From Streptomyces sp. NBC_01723 (lineage in GTDB: Bacteria; Actinomycetota; Actinomycetes; Streptomycetales; Streptomycetaceae), in the NCBI RefSeq assembly GCF_036246005.1, contig NZ_CP109171.1:7242001-7306000 (forward strand): DNA of 64,000 bases. Reading direction: 5' to 3'. This document shows, piece after piece, positions 35,210-44,366 of the stretch. Numbering within the stretch: the stretch's first letter is position 1; each line of letters begins with the position of its first letter. Position numbers and translations under genes: made by a program. The notes beneath the pieces are model-generated. The model had not been told where the DNA came from, did no database searches, and worked only from the letters and a program-made list of their open reading frames with translations.

Positions 35210-37648
35210 GTGGGCGGGATCACTCTGGTGCAGGACGAACCGGTCACCGCACCCCAGGCGCCTCCCCAGCCACCCACTCCCGACCCGGAGCCGGGCGCGG
35301 ACCTGAGCCCTCGCCGGGTGCGTCTGGTCTTCGTCGGACTCATGCTCGCGCTGCTGCTCGCCGCGCTGGAGCAGATGATCGTCGCCACGGCGCTGCCGAA
35401 GATCGTCGGCGAACTGCACGGCCTGGACAAGATGTCCTGGGCGATCACCGCCTACCTGCTCACCTCCACCGTCGGCCTGCCGATCTACGGCAAGCTCGGC
35501 GACCTCTTCGGCCGCAAGGGCGTCTTCCAGTTCGCCATCCTGGTCTTCGTCGTCGGCTCCGCACTGGCCGGCCGCGCCCAGACCATGGACCAGCTGATCG
35601 CCTTCCGCGCGGTCCAGGGCGTCGGCGCGGGCGGCCTCATGATCGGCGTGCAGGCGATCATCGCGGACATCGTCCCGCCCCGCGAGCGCGGCCGGTTCAT
35701 GGGCCTGATCGGCGCCGCCTTCGGGCTCGCCTCGGTCGCCGGCCCGCTGCTCGGCGGCTACTTCACCGACCACCTCTCCTGGCGCTGGTGCTTCTACATC
35801 AACGTGCCCTTCGGCCTGGTCACCATGGCCGTCGTCGCCGTCGTCCTGAAGCTGCCCAAACCACGGGTCAAGCCGCGCCTCGACATCCTCGGCGCCCTGC
35901 TCCTCGCCGCCGCCTCCACCTGCCTGGTCCTGCTCACCAGTTGGGGCGGCACCGAGTACGCGTGGGGCTCGGAGGTCATCCTCGGCCTCGCCGCCGGAGC
36001 GGCCGGGTCCACCCTCCTCTTCCTGGTCGCCGAGCGCTTCGCGCCCGAACCGCTCATCCCGCTGCGGCTGTTCCGGGACTCCGTCTTCAACGTCACCGCC
36101 CTGGTCGGCCTCGTCATCGGCGTCGCCCTGTTCGGCGCCGCCAGCTACCTGCCGACCTTCCTGCAGATGGTCGACGGCGCCAGCGCCACCGAGTCCGGCC
36201 TGCTGATGCTGCCCATGATGGGCGGCATCGTCGTCGCCTCGATCGTCTCCGGACAGCTCATCAGCCGCACCGGGCACTACCGCTCCCACCCGATCCTCGG
36301 CAGCGCCCTGTCCGTCGTCGGGATGTGGCTGCTCTCCCGCCTCGACGCCGACACCCCCCGGCTGCACTACAGCGTCTGGATGGCCGTCCTCGGCGCCGGC
36401 ATCGGCCTGGTGATGCCCGTGCTGGTCCTCGCCGTGCAGAACTCCGTGCGCCCCGCCGACCTCGGCACCGCCACCAGCGCCAACAACTACTTCCGGCAGA
36501 TCGGCGGCAGCGTCGGCGCCGCCATCTTCGGCACCCTCTTCGCCGACCGGCTGACCGACGCCCTGGCCGACCGGGTCCCCGCCGAGGCGGGCGCCGGGCT
36601 GCCCGACGCCGAGGCCATCACCCCCCAGCTCGTCCACTCCCTGCCCCCGGCGCTGCGCGACGCCTACATCGAGGCGTACGCCGACGCCATGCCGCGGATC
36701 TTCCTCTACCTGGTGCCGGTGCTCGTCCTCGGACTGCTCATCGCCCTCTTCCTCAAGGAGAAACCACTGGTGTCCCACAACGCCCCCGTCACCGACCCGG
36801 AGACCGCGCAGCCCACCGTCCAGGTCCCGCAGGCCCGCCCCCACCCTCCGGGCGGGGGGACCCCCACCTCGCTTCGCTCGCAGTACGCCGCCGGGATCGC
36901 CGTCTGCGGCACCGTGCAGCACCCCGACGGCACCGTCGTGCCCCGCGCGGCGCTCACCCTCATCGACGTCGGCGGACAGCAGATCGGCCGGGGCGCCAGC
37001 GGCGACGACGGACGCTACGCCCTCGCCACGCCCGGCACCGGGGCGTACGTCCTGATCGCCGCGGCCGGCGGCCACCAGCCGCAGGCGGTGTCCGTGACCG
37101 TCGGCGAACGCCCGGTCGAACTGGACGTGGTCCTCGGCGGCGCCGGGCGCCTGGCCGGCGGCGTGTTCACCGCCGACGGCACCCCGGTGCGCGACGCGAT
37201 CGTCACCCTCACCAACGTCCACGGCGAGGTCGTCGCCACCACCCGCAGCGGACGAGAGGGCGGCTACGTCATCACCGAGCTGGTGGCCGGCGAGTACACC
37301 CTCGCCGCCAGCGCCCCCGCCTTCCGCCCGGCCGCGCTGCCCGTCAGCGTCCAGGCCGCCCGCGAAACCCGCCAGGACGTCGAGCTGGCCGGCGGCGCCG
37401 TGCTGCGCGGCACCGTGCGGGCCAGTGGCGGACGGGCGGTGGAGGACGCGCGCGTGACGCTGCTCGACGCGGCGGGCAACGTCGTCGACACCCTGACCAC
37501 GGGCCCCGACGGCACCTTCCGGTTCGTCGACCTGTCGTCCGGCGAATACACCGTCATCGCCGCCGGATACCCGCCCGTCGCCACCGTCCTCCAGGTGGCC
37601 GGCGGCGGCCGCACGGAGCGCGACCTGCAGCTCGGACACGAGGACTGA
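35210..37648 (+). CDS. DHA2-type MFS exporter fused to carboxypeptidase-regulatory-like domains
   Basis: The 812-residue protein begins at GTG 35210. Residues about 35-525 form a 14-segment EmrB/QacA exporter with [17 protein letters not shown] (motif D1), [11 protein letters not shown] (motif A) and [16 protein letters not shown] (motif C). After a linker (about 535-555), three repeats of a carboxypeptidase-regulatory-like beta-sandwich follow (about 558-806), each with a GTPVxxAxVTL strand and a GxYxLxxLxxGxYTL-type strand. Both termini should be cytoplasmic if 14 segments are right. The family exports drugs or cations; the purpose of the tail is unknown. The linker is partly encoded by a Streptomyces-type repeat sequence. 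Confidence 0.9.
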   Translation: MGGITLVQDEPVTAPQAPPQPPTPDPEPGADLSPRRVRLVFVGLMLALLLAALEQMIVATALPKIVGELHGLDKMSWAITAYLLTSTVGLPIYGKLGDLFGRKGVFQFAILVFVVGSALAGRAQTMDQLIAFRAVQGVGAGGLMIGVQAIIADIVPPRERGRFMGLIGAAFGLASVAGPLLGGYFTDHLSWRWCFYINVPFGLVTMAVVAVVLKLPKPRVKPRLDILGALLLAAASTCLVLLTSWGGTEYAWGSEVILGLAAGAAGSTLLFLVAERFAPEPLIPLRLFRDSVFNVTALVGLVIGVALFGAASYLPTFLQMVDGASATESGLLMLPMMGGIVVASIVSGQLISRTGHYRSHPILGSALSVVGMWLLSRLDADTPRLHYSVWMAVLGAGIGLVMPVLVLAVQNSVRPADLGTATSANNYFRQIGGSVGAAIFGTLFADRLTDALADRVPAEAGAGLPDAEAITPQLVHSLPPALRDAYIEAYADAMPRIFLYLVPVLVLGLLIALFLKEKPLVSHNAPVTDPETAQPTVQVPQARPHPPGGGTPTSLRSQYAAGIAVCGTVQHPDGTVVPRAALTLIDVGGQQIGRGASGDDGRYALATPGTGAYVLIAAAGGHQPQAVSVTVGERPVELDVVLGGAGRLAGGVFTADGTPVRDAIVTLTNVHGEVVATTRSGREGGYVITELVAGEYTLAASAPAFRPAALPVSVQAARETRQDVELAGGAVLRGTVRASGGRAVEDARVTLLDAAGNVVDTLTTGPDGTFRFVDLSSGEYTVIAAGYPPVATVLQVAGGGRTERDLQLGHED
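36838..36882. repeat. Streptomyces-type small repeat within the MFS gene linker
   Basis: A GGGGGG-A-CCCCC core followed by a CTCGCTTCGCTCG element resembles the short GC-rich repeats common between Streptomyces genes. Here it is read in frame and encodes a Pro/Gly linker ([13 protein letters not shown]). Similarity to intergenic copies is from memory. Confidence 0.45.
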
Positions 37649-37654
37649 GACGGC

Positions 37655-37680
37655 CACCGGCGCGCGGGCGCGCGCCGGTG
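37655..37680 (+). terminator. Hairpin terminator after the MFS fusion gene
   Basis: An 11-bp stem CACCGGCGCGC/GCGCGCCGGTG (37655-37665, 37670-37680) with a 4-nt loop, followed by CGTTTGC, lies 7 bp after the stop. Confidence 0.75.
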
Positions 37681-37792
37681 CGTTTGCGCGCCACCAATTC
37701 CCCCGTTGCCGCACATGGTCACCGGGCACCGCCGTACGGTGGTGACGGCGACACAGATCTTGCGGAGCCGTGGGCAGAGAGGGCCTGACGCC

Positions 37793-40261
37793 ATGGACCA
37801 TGGCACCGAGCGGGACACACATCCCGGCCGCCCGGCCGGACGCGGCGCCGTGCCGCCCGATCCCGTGACCGGCCGTGTCCCGCTGGCCGTCGTCGTGGTG
37901 GACCGCGACGGACTGGTCTCCCACTGGAGCCGCGGCGCACGGCGGCTGTTCCGCCTGCCCAAGGAGGAGGCGATCGGGCGGCCCGCACCCGACCTGCTGC
38001 CCGTCTCCGGCGTACTTTCCGGGGCGGACACCGAGGGCGACCCGGCGTACGCCGACTACGACGGCCTCGGACCCGGCCTGGAGTCCTCCCTCGACGGGCG
38101 GCTGTCCTACCCGGCGGCGGGCCGCGCCCGGCTGACCGTGCCCGCCGACCGGCGTGTCGACGTCCTGTGGTGGGCGTACCCCCTGGTGGGGCCGGGCCCG
38201 GAGCGACTGCTGGTGCTCGCCGCCGACGCGGACGGGCTGCGCCGGGACTACGGCGACGGCGACGCCCCGGGGGCCACGGTGGAGCGGATCGCGCCCGCTT
38301 TCGCGCTGCACACCGACTTCCCCGGCGCCGAGGAACTCGCCCGCCGCCTCCCCGAGATCCTGCCCAGCATGAGCGTCGGCGAAGGCGCCCGCATCGTCGC
38401 GCAGGTCCTCGAACTGGGCTACCCCGTGCTGGAGTTCAGCCAGAACGACCGGGTGCCGGTCACCCCGGACTGGGGCGTGCCCCGGCGGGCCGAACGCAGG
38501 GCGCGCCGCGAGCGGGCCGCCCGGGCACTGGCCGCCGGCGAACCGGTGCCGGACGATCTGCGCGACGAGGCGGAGGACCTGGAGTACGCCGCCGTACGCG
38601 AACGCCTGGAGTTCCTCAACGAGGTCAGCGGCGCGATCGGCACCTCGCTCGACCTCTCGCGGACCATCGTCGAGGTCAGCAGGGCGGTCGTCCCGCGCTT
38701 CACCGACGTCGCCGGCACCTATCTGCGCGAACAGGTCGTCGCCGGCGAGGGCTTCCCCGACGGCGTGCCGGACACGACGACGATGTGGCACCGGGTCGCC
38801 CTGGAGCACACCGACGAACCCGGCCGCTGGGACGACGTCGTACCGGTCGGCGAGGCCATGCCGTTCCCGGCGCACACCCCCTTCTTCCAGTGCATGACCA
38901 GCGGTGAACCGGTCCTGGTGCCGCGCATCACCGAGGAGATGGGCCACGCCATCGCCTCGCAGTTCGAGAAGCGGGACATCCGGCCGCTCATCACGGGCCG
39001 CTCGATGCTGCTGGTGCCGCTGAAGGCACGCCAGGTCGTCCTCGGCTTCATGATCCTGCTCCGGCACCCGGAGCGGGCCGTCTTCAACGACATGGACCGG
39101 GTCACCGGCGCCGAACTGGCCGCCCGCGCGGGGCTCGTGCTCGACAACGCGCGCATGTACACGTACCAGGAGAACGTCGCCGAGACGCTCCAGGACAGCA
39201 TGCTGCCGCACATCCCCGAGCGCATGGCCGGCTGCGACATCGCCACCCGCTACCTGCCCGGCACCCTCCTCGGCCGCGTCGGCGGCGACTGGTTCGACTC
39301 GGTCAAGCTGCCCGGCGCCCGTACCGCCCTCGTCGTCGGCGACGTCATGGGGCACGGTCTCAACTCGGCCGCGATGATGGGCCAGTTGCGCACCGCCGTC
39401 CAGACCATGGCCGGCCTCGACCTGCCGCCCGCCCAACTACTGCGCCACCTCGACGACCTCGCCCAGCGGCTCGGCGACACCCACCTCGCGACCTGCCTGT
39501 ACGCCGTCTACGACCCCATCGCCGGGGAACTCCACCTCGCCAACGCCGGCCACATCCCGCCGGTCCTGGTCCGCGCAGAGGACGGCGCCAGCGAGCTGAT
39601 CGAGCTGCCCACCGGGGCGCCGATCGGCGTCGGAGGGGTGCCCTTCGAGTCGGTACGGGTGCCGGTGGCGCCCGGCGACCGGCTGGTGATGTGCACCGAC
39701 GGGCTGGTGGAGATGCGGGGCGAGGACATCGGCGTCGGCCTCGCCACCCTGTGCGAGTCCGCCGCCCACCCCGCCGCGTCCATGGACGAGGCCTGCGACA
39801 CCATCATCCGCGCGCTGGGCACCCGCGGCGGCCGCAAGGACGACGTCGCCCTGCTGATGACGCGGCTCAACGGCATCGAGCCCGACGCGGTCGCCGAGTG
39901 GCGGCTCGCCCGCGACCCCTCCGAGGTCGGACGGGCCCGCGCCGCGGTCCGCGAGCAGCTCCACGACTGGGGCCTGCCGAAGCAGGCCGACGCCGCCGGG
40001 CTGATGGTCAGCGAACTCGTCACCAACGCCGTACGGCACTCCCACGACCGCCCCGTCGAACTGCGCCTGGTGCGGGCGGACACGCTGCTGTGCGAGGTGG
40101 ACGACGACGACCACGAACTGCCGGCGCTGAGGACCGCGGGGCCGGACGACGAGACGGGGCGGGGCCTGCGCGTCGTCAGCACCCTCGCCCGCGAGTGGGG
40201 CGCGAGCCGGACGAGGACCGGCAAGACCGTCTGGTTCGAACTCACCCTGCCCCGCCGCTGA
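37793..40261 (+). CDS. PAS-GAF-SpoIIE phosphatase with HATPase domain
   Basis: The start is ATG 37793 with GAGAGGG 9 bases upstream, giving 822 residues. The order is a PAS domain (about 25-110: AVVVVDRDGLVSHWSRGARR), a region of uncertain fold, a GAF domain (about 285-455), a SpoIIE-type PP2C phosphatase (about 465-695: GGDWFD, VGDVMGHG, CLYAVYDP, NAGHIPP, TDGL) and a C-terminal anti-sigma-type HATPase (about 700-820: SELVTNAVRHS, DDETGRGLRVV). This combined phosphatase/kinase layout is common in Streptomyces and controls anti-sigma factor antagonists by (de)phosphorylation. No partner anti-sigma gene is adjacent. Confidence 0.93.
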   Translation: MDHGTERDTHPGRPAGRGAVPPDPVTGRVPLAVVVVDRDGLVSHWSRGARRLFRLPKEEAIGRPAPDLLPVSGVLSGADTEGDPAYADYDGLGPGLESSLDGRLSYPAAGRARLTVPADRRVDVLWWAYPLVGPGPERLLVLAADADGLRRDYGDGDAPGATVERIAPAFALHTDFPGAEELARRLPEILPSMSVGEGARIVAQVLELGYPVLEFSQNDRVPVTPDWGVPRRAERRARRERAARALAAGEPVPDDLRDEAEDLEYAAVRERLEFLNEVSGAIGTSLDLSRTIVEVSRAVVPRFTDVAGTYLREQVVAGEGFPDGVPDTTTMWHRVALEHTDEPGRWDDVVPVGEAMPFPAHTPFFQCMTSGEPVLVPRITEEMGHAIASQFEKRDIRPLITGRSMLLVPLKARQVVLGFMILLRHPERAVFNDMDRVTGAELAARAGLVLDNARMYTYQENVAETLQDSMLPHIPERMAGCDIATRYLPGTLLGRVGGDWFDSVKLPGARTALVVGDVMGHGLNSAAMMGQLRTAVQTMAGLDLPPAQLLRHLDDLAQRLGDTHLATCLYAVYDPIAGELHLANAGHIPPVLVRAEDGASELIELPTGAPIGVGGVPFESVRVPVAPGDRLVMCTDGLVEMRGEDIGVGLATLCESAAHPAASMDEACDTIIRALGTRGGRKDDVALLMTRLNGIEPDAVAEWRLARDPSEVGRARAAVREQLHDWGLPKQADAAGLMVSELVTNAVRHSHDRPVELRLVRADTLLCEVDDDDHELPALRTAGPDDETGRGLRVVSTLAREWGASRTRTGKTVWFELTLPRR

Positions 40262-40387
40262 TCGACGGAGTTCGCACGTCCGGTGAAGGAATGCGCCGGA
40301 CGCTTGTGGCCGTGCGCGGAGCGCGATACACCGTACGAACCCGTCGCTCTCGACGGGCCGTACGTCGTCGCACCTGGGGAGACGGGC

Positions 40388-41116
40388 ATGAGCGTGACGA
40401 GTCGGTACCGGGCAGCCTGGGAGAGCTTCTGGAACGAGGCACCCGGGAGCCAGGGGGCGGTGTTCTGGGACGCGGAGCCGGTGCTGACGGCCGGCCGCCA
40501 CCTCGCCCACTTCGAGCCCTACCTGACCGACCCCGCCCTGCCGCTGATCGACCTCGGCTGCGGCAACGGCACCCAGACCCGCTACTTCGCCGAACGCTTC
40601 CCGCGCGTCGTCGGCGCCGACCTCTCCGCAGCCGCCCTCGACCACGCCCGCCGCGCCGACCCCGAGGGCCGGGCGACGTACCGGCAGCTGGACGCCGCCG
40701 ACAAGGCCGAGGCGGAGACGCTGCACGCCGAGCTGGGCGACGCCAACCTCTACGTGCGCGGCGTCCTGCACCAGTGCGAGCCCGACGACCGGCAGCCCCT
40801 CGCCGACGCGCTCGCCGCCCTCCTCGGCGCCCGCGGCCGCGCCTTCCTGGTGGAGCCCGCGCAGGCGGCCCGCACCGTCCTCGCGGACCTGGCCCAGGGC
40901 CCCGACGGCCCGCCCGCCAAACTCGCCCCCGTCCTCCGCCACGGCCTCACCCCCGGCGCGGTCCCCGACGAGGCGGTACCGGAGCACCTGCGCACGGCCG
41001 GCCTCGCCGTCCTGGCGACCGGCGAACTCCCGCTGATCACCACGGCGTACACGCCGGACGGAGCCCGCATCGAGCTGCCTTCCACGTGGGTGGTGGCGGG
41101 AGCCCGGGCGGTGTAG
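40388..41116 (+). CDS. Class I SAM-dependent methyltransferase
   Basis: The 242-residue protein starts at ATG 40388 behind GGGGAGA. Motif I is LIDLGCGNGTQTRYFAERFP (about 55-74), followed by VVGADLSAAALDHAR with the acidic residue for the ribose. The N-terminus AWESFWNEAP is shared with small Streptomyces methyltransferases of unknown substrate. It lies 126 bp after the phosphatase gene, in the same direction, and converges on the deacetylase gene. Confidence 0.85.
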   Translation: MSVTSRYRAAWESFWNEAPGSQGAVFWDAEPVLTAGRHLAHFEPYLTDPALPLIDLGCGNGTQTRYFAERFPRVVGADLSAAALDHARRADPEGRATYRQLDAADKAEAETLHAELGDANLYVRGVLHQCEPDDRQPLADALAALLGARGRAFLVEPAQAARTVLADLAQGPDGPPAKLAPVLRHGLTPGAVPDEAVPEHLRTAGLAVLATGELPLITTAYTPDGARIELPSTWVVAGARAV

Positions 41117-41144
41117 CGGGTCGGGCCGTGGCCGGGAGGCCGGG

Positions 41145-41978
41145 TCAGCGCAGTCCGGCGAAGAGGTCGTTCTCCGGGACGGCCGAGCCGGTGGTGTCCC
41201 GGACGCGTACGAAGGTCTCCGTGCCCATCAGCTCGCCGAACGTCTCCTTGCCCATCCTCAGGAAGAAGATGTTCTCGCCCTGACTGGCGTGCGCGGCCAG
41301 CGCGTCGAACTTCTGGTCACTGAACGCGGTCGTGTCCACCCACGTGGTGACCTCGTCGTCGGGCAGGCCGATCTCGGCCATCGCGGCGGCCTCGGCGGGA
41401 TCCGGCTCCGGCCCGCCCTCCTGGTGCTCGCTCATGAGCTCGCCGAAGCGCCGCATCGTCGAGTGGGGCATCGTCGTCCAGTACACCTTCGGAGTCAGCC
41501 CGGTCATCTCCAGCGCCGCCATGGTGATGCGGTGCGCCTGGATGTGGTCGGGGTGGCCGTAGAAGCCGTTCTCGTCGTAGGTGACGACCACGTCGGGCCG
41601 GTAGTGCCGCATGAGCTCCGCGAGCCGGGCGGCGCCCTCCTCCACCGGCGTCCGCCAGAAGGAGCCGGGAGCGTCGTTGCCCGGCCAGCCCATCATTCCC
41701 GAGTCGGCGTAGTCCAGCGTCTCCAGATCGCTGATCTTGAGGGCCGCGCAGCTGGCCTCGAGTTCCTGACGGCGCATCCGGGCGACGGCCGCCGGATCGT
41801 GCCCGGCGTCGCCGGGCTTGACACCTCCCGGTCCGTCACCGCAGCCGCCGTCGGTACAGGTCACCAGAACCGTGCGGATGCCCTCGGCCGCGTACCGCGC
41901 GAGGATTCCCCCCGTTCCGGTGGCCTCGTCGTCGGGGTGGGCGTGCACGGCCATGAGCGTCAGGGGCCGGTCGGTCAT
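41145..41978 (-). CDS. PIG-L/LmbE family deacetylase
   Basis: The 277-residue protein starts at ATG 41978. It shows the zinc motif AVHAHPDDEATGTGGILARY (AHPDDE, about 10-29), VLVTCTDGGCGD, and YDENGFYGHPDHIQAH, which supplies the third ligand. The family deacetylates N-acetylglucosaminyl compounds and includes MshB and Mca of mycothiol metabolism and antibiotic deacetylases. The C-terminus differs from the usual Mca pattern, so I give no gene name. It is divergent from the peptidase operon. Confidence 0.88.
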   Translation of the reverse strand: MTDRPLTLMAVHAHPDDEATGTGGILARYAAEGIRTVLVTCTDGGCGDGPGGVKPGDAGHDPAAVARMRRQELEASCAALKISDLETLDYADSGMMGWPGNDAPGSFWRTPVEEGAARLAELMRHYRPDVVVTYDENGFYGHPDHIQAHRITMAALEMTGLTPKVYWTTMPHSTMRRFGELMSEHQEGGPEPDPAEAAAMAEIGLPDDEVTTWVDTTAFSDQKFDALAAHASQGENIFFLRMGKETFGELMGTETFVRVRDTTGSAVPENDLFAGLR

Positions 41979-42186
41979 GAAGCAGTCCTCCTGCGTACGT
42001 ACGTCTCGTTCCGGGTGCGCGGCGCCCCGGTCTCTCCGCCGGATCCAACCGCGAGGGCCGGTCCGGCTGTTCCCGATACCGCCGTCCGACCGCGAGACGG
42101 CCGGAAGCGGCCGCCCGAGTGGTATGGACCAGTGGCTGTCGTGTGGCCCCTGGCCAGCGTATTCAGCGGCATGTAGCGTCCTCCGC

Positions 42187-43020
42187 ATGAAGATCCTCAT
42201 CAGCGCCGACATGGAAGGCGCCACCGGCGTCACCTGGCCGGCCGACGTGCTGCCGGGGACGCCGCAGTGGGAGCGGTGCCGGTCGATGTTCACCTCCGAC
42301 GTGAACGCGGCCGTGCTCGGGTTCCTCGACGGCGGGGCCGACGAGGTGCTGGTCAACGAGGCGCACTGGAGCATGCGCAACCTGCTTCTGGAGCGGCTCG
42401 ACGAGCGAACCCGGATGCTCACCGGGCGGCACAAGACGCTGTCCATGGTCGAGGGGGTCCAGCACGGGGACGTGGACGGCATCGCGTTCATCGGGTACCA
42501 CGCGGGCGCCGGCATGGAGGGCGTCCTCGCGCACACCTACCTCGCCAACCAGATCACCGGCGTCTGGCTGAACGACGTACGGGCCAGTGAGGGTCTGCTC
42601 AACGCGCACGTCGTCGCCGAGTACGGGGTGCCGGTCGTGCTGGTCACCGGGGACGACGTGGCCTGCGAGGACGCGCTGGGCTACGCGCCCGAGGCGCGGA
42701 AGGTCGCGGTGAAGGACCACGTGTCGCGGTACGCGGCCGTGTGCCGTACGCCCGCCAGGACCGCCGCCGACATCCGCGCGGCCGCCAAGGAGGCGACGGC
42801 ACTCGCGGTGCGGTACGAGCCGGTGCGCGGCGGGCCGTTCACCGTCGCCCTGGAGTTCGACGCCGAGCACCTGGCGGCGGCCGCGACCGTGGTGCCGGGT
42901 GTGGCGCAGGTGGGGGAGCGGAAGGTGGCGTACACCCACGACACCATGTTCGAGACGATCAGGACCTTCAAGGCGGTCACCACGATCGTCTCGGCGGCGG
43001 TGGAGGAGCAGTATGGCTGA
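42187..43020 (+). CDS. M55 family D-aminopeptidase (DppA-like)
   Basis: The 277-residue protein starts at ATG 42187. It matches the M55 family: MKILISADMEGATGVTWP (zinc Asp/Glu), VLVNEAHWSMRNL, IAFIGYHAGAG (metal His), then VVLVTGDDVACEDA. Bacillus DppA is a decameric zinc enzyme that removes D-Ala from D-amino-acid peptides, possibly from wall turnover. It begins a run of four peptidase genes in one direction and overlaps the next by 8 bp. Confidence 0.93.
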   Translation: MKILISADMEGATGVTWPADVLPGTPQWERCRSMFTSDVNAAVLGFLDGGADEVLVNEAHWSMRNLLLERLDERTRMLTGRHKTLSMVEGVQHGDVDGIAFIGYHAGAGMEGVLAHTYLANQITGVWLNDVRASEGLLNAHVVAEYGVPVVLVTGDDVACEDALGYAPEARKVAVKDHVSRYAAVCRTPARTAADIRAAAKEATALAVRYEPVRGGPFTVALEFDAEHLAAAATVVPGVAQVGERKVAYTHDTMFETIRTFKAVTTIVSAAVEEQYG

Positions 43021-44332
43021 GCACGCGGGGACGGACGCGGAGGCGCTGGACGAGGTCGTCCGGTTCACCTCCGAGCTGATCCGGATCGACACCACCAACC
43101 GGGGCGGCGGCGACTGCCAGGAGCGGCCGGCCGCCGAGTACGCCGCCGCGCGGCTCGCCGAGGCCGGGATCGAGCCCACGCTGCTGGAGCGCACCAAGGG
43201 CCGCACCAATGTCGTGGCCCGCATCGAGGGCACCGACCCGTCGGCCGAGGCGCTGCTCGTCCACGGTCACCTGGACGTGGTGCCCGCCGAGGCCGCCGAC
43301 TGGAGCGTGCACCCCTTCTCCGGCGAGATCCGCGACGGCGTCGTCTGGGGGCGCGGCGCGGTCGACATGAAGAACATGGACGCGATGATCCTCGCCGTCG
43401 TGCGCGGCTGGGCCCGCGCGGGCGTGCGGCCGCGGCGCGACATCGTGCTCGCCTTCACCGCGGACGAGGAGGCCAGCGCCGAGGACGGCTCCGGCTTCCT
43501 CGCCGACCGGCACGCCCCGCTGTTCGAGGGCTGCACCGAGGGCGTCAGCGAGTCCGGGGCGTTCACGTTCCACGACGGGGCGGGGCGGCAGTTCTACCCC
43601 ATCGCCGCCGGTGAGCGGGGGACCGGCTGGCTCAAGCTCACGGCTCGCGGGCGCGCCGGGCACGGCTCCAAGGTGAACAGAGAGAACGCGGTCACCCGGC
43701 TCGCCGCCGCCGTCACCCGCATCGGCGGCCACGAGTGGCCGCTGCGGCTGACCCCCACCGTGCGCGCCGCCCTGACAGAGATCGCCGCCGTCTACGGCAT
43801 CGAGAGCGACCTGAGCGACGTCGACGCGCTGCTGGACAAGCTCGGGCCCGCCGCCAAGCTCGTCGAGGCCACCGTCCGCAACAGCAGCAACCCGACCATG
43901 CTGGACGCCGGGTACAAGCTGAACGTCATCCCGGGCGAGGCCGTCGCGCACGTCGACGGGCGGTTCCTGCCCGGCGGCGAGGACGAGTTCCGCGACACCC
44001 TGGACCGGCTCACCGGGCCGCACGTGGACTGGGAGTTCGCGCACCGCGAGGTCGCCCTTCAGGCGCCGGTGGACTCGCCGACGTACGCCCGGATGCGCGC
44101 CGCCGTCGAGGAGTTCGCGCCGGAGGGGCACGTGGTGCCGTACTGCATGTCCGGCGGCACGGACGCCAAGCAGTTCTCGCGGCTCGGCATCACCGGCTAC
44201 GGCTTCGCGCCGCTGAAGCTGCCCGAGGGCTTCGACTACCAGGCCCTCTTCCACGGCGTGGACGAACGCGTCCCCGTCGAGGCGCTGCACTTCGGCGTCC
44301 GGGTCCTGGACCGGTTCCTGCGCACGGTCTAG
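43013..44332 (+). CDS. M20 family metallopeptidase
   Basis: The 439-residue protein starts at ATG 43013 behind GGAGGAG, inside the end of the M55 gene; the overlap implies coupling. LLVHGHLDVVPAEAADWSVH (about 81-100) carries the first metal His and catalytic Asp; WGRGAVDMKNM, FTADEEASAEDG and the C-terminal SGGTDAKQFSRLGI supply other ligands. It is of the ArgE/DapE/carboxypeptidase type with a dimerisation domain in the middle. The likely role is cleavage of a dipeptide or acylated amino acid released by its neighbours. Confidence 0.92.
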   Translation: MAEHAGTDAEALDEVVRFTSELIRIDTTNRGGGDCQERPAAEYAAARLAEAGIEPTLLERTKGRTNVVARIEGTDPSAEALLVHGHLDVVPAEAADWSVHPFSGEIRDGVVWGRGAVDMKNMDAMILAVVRGWARAGVRPRRDIVLAFTADEEASAEDGSGFLADRHAPLFEGCTEGVSESGAFTFHDGAGRQFYPIAAGERGTGWLKLTARGRAGHGSKVNRENAVTRLAAAVTRIGGHEWPLRLTPTVRAALTEIAAVYGIESDLSDVDALLDKLGPAAKLVEATVRNSSNPTMLDAGYKLNVIPGEAVAHVDGRFLPGGEDEFRDTLDRLTGPHVDWEFAHREVALQAPVDSPTYARMRAAVEEFAPEGHVVPYCMSGGTDAKQFSRLGITGYGFAPLKLPEGFDYQALFHGVDERVPVEALHFGVRVLDRFLRTV

Positions 44333-44366
44333 CGCCGTTCCGACCGAGCGGCTCAAGGAGAAGGAA

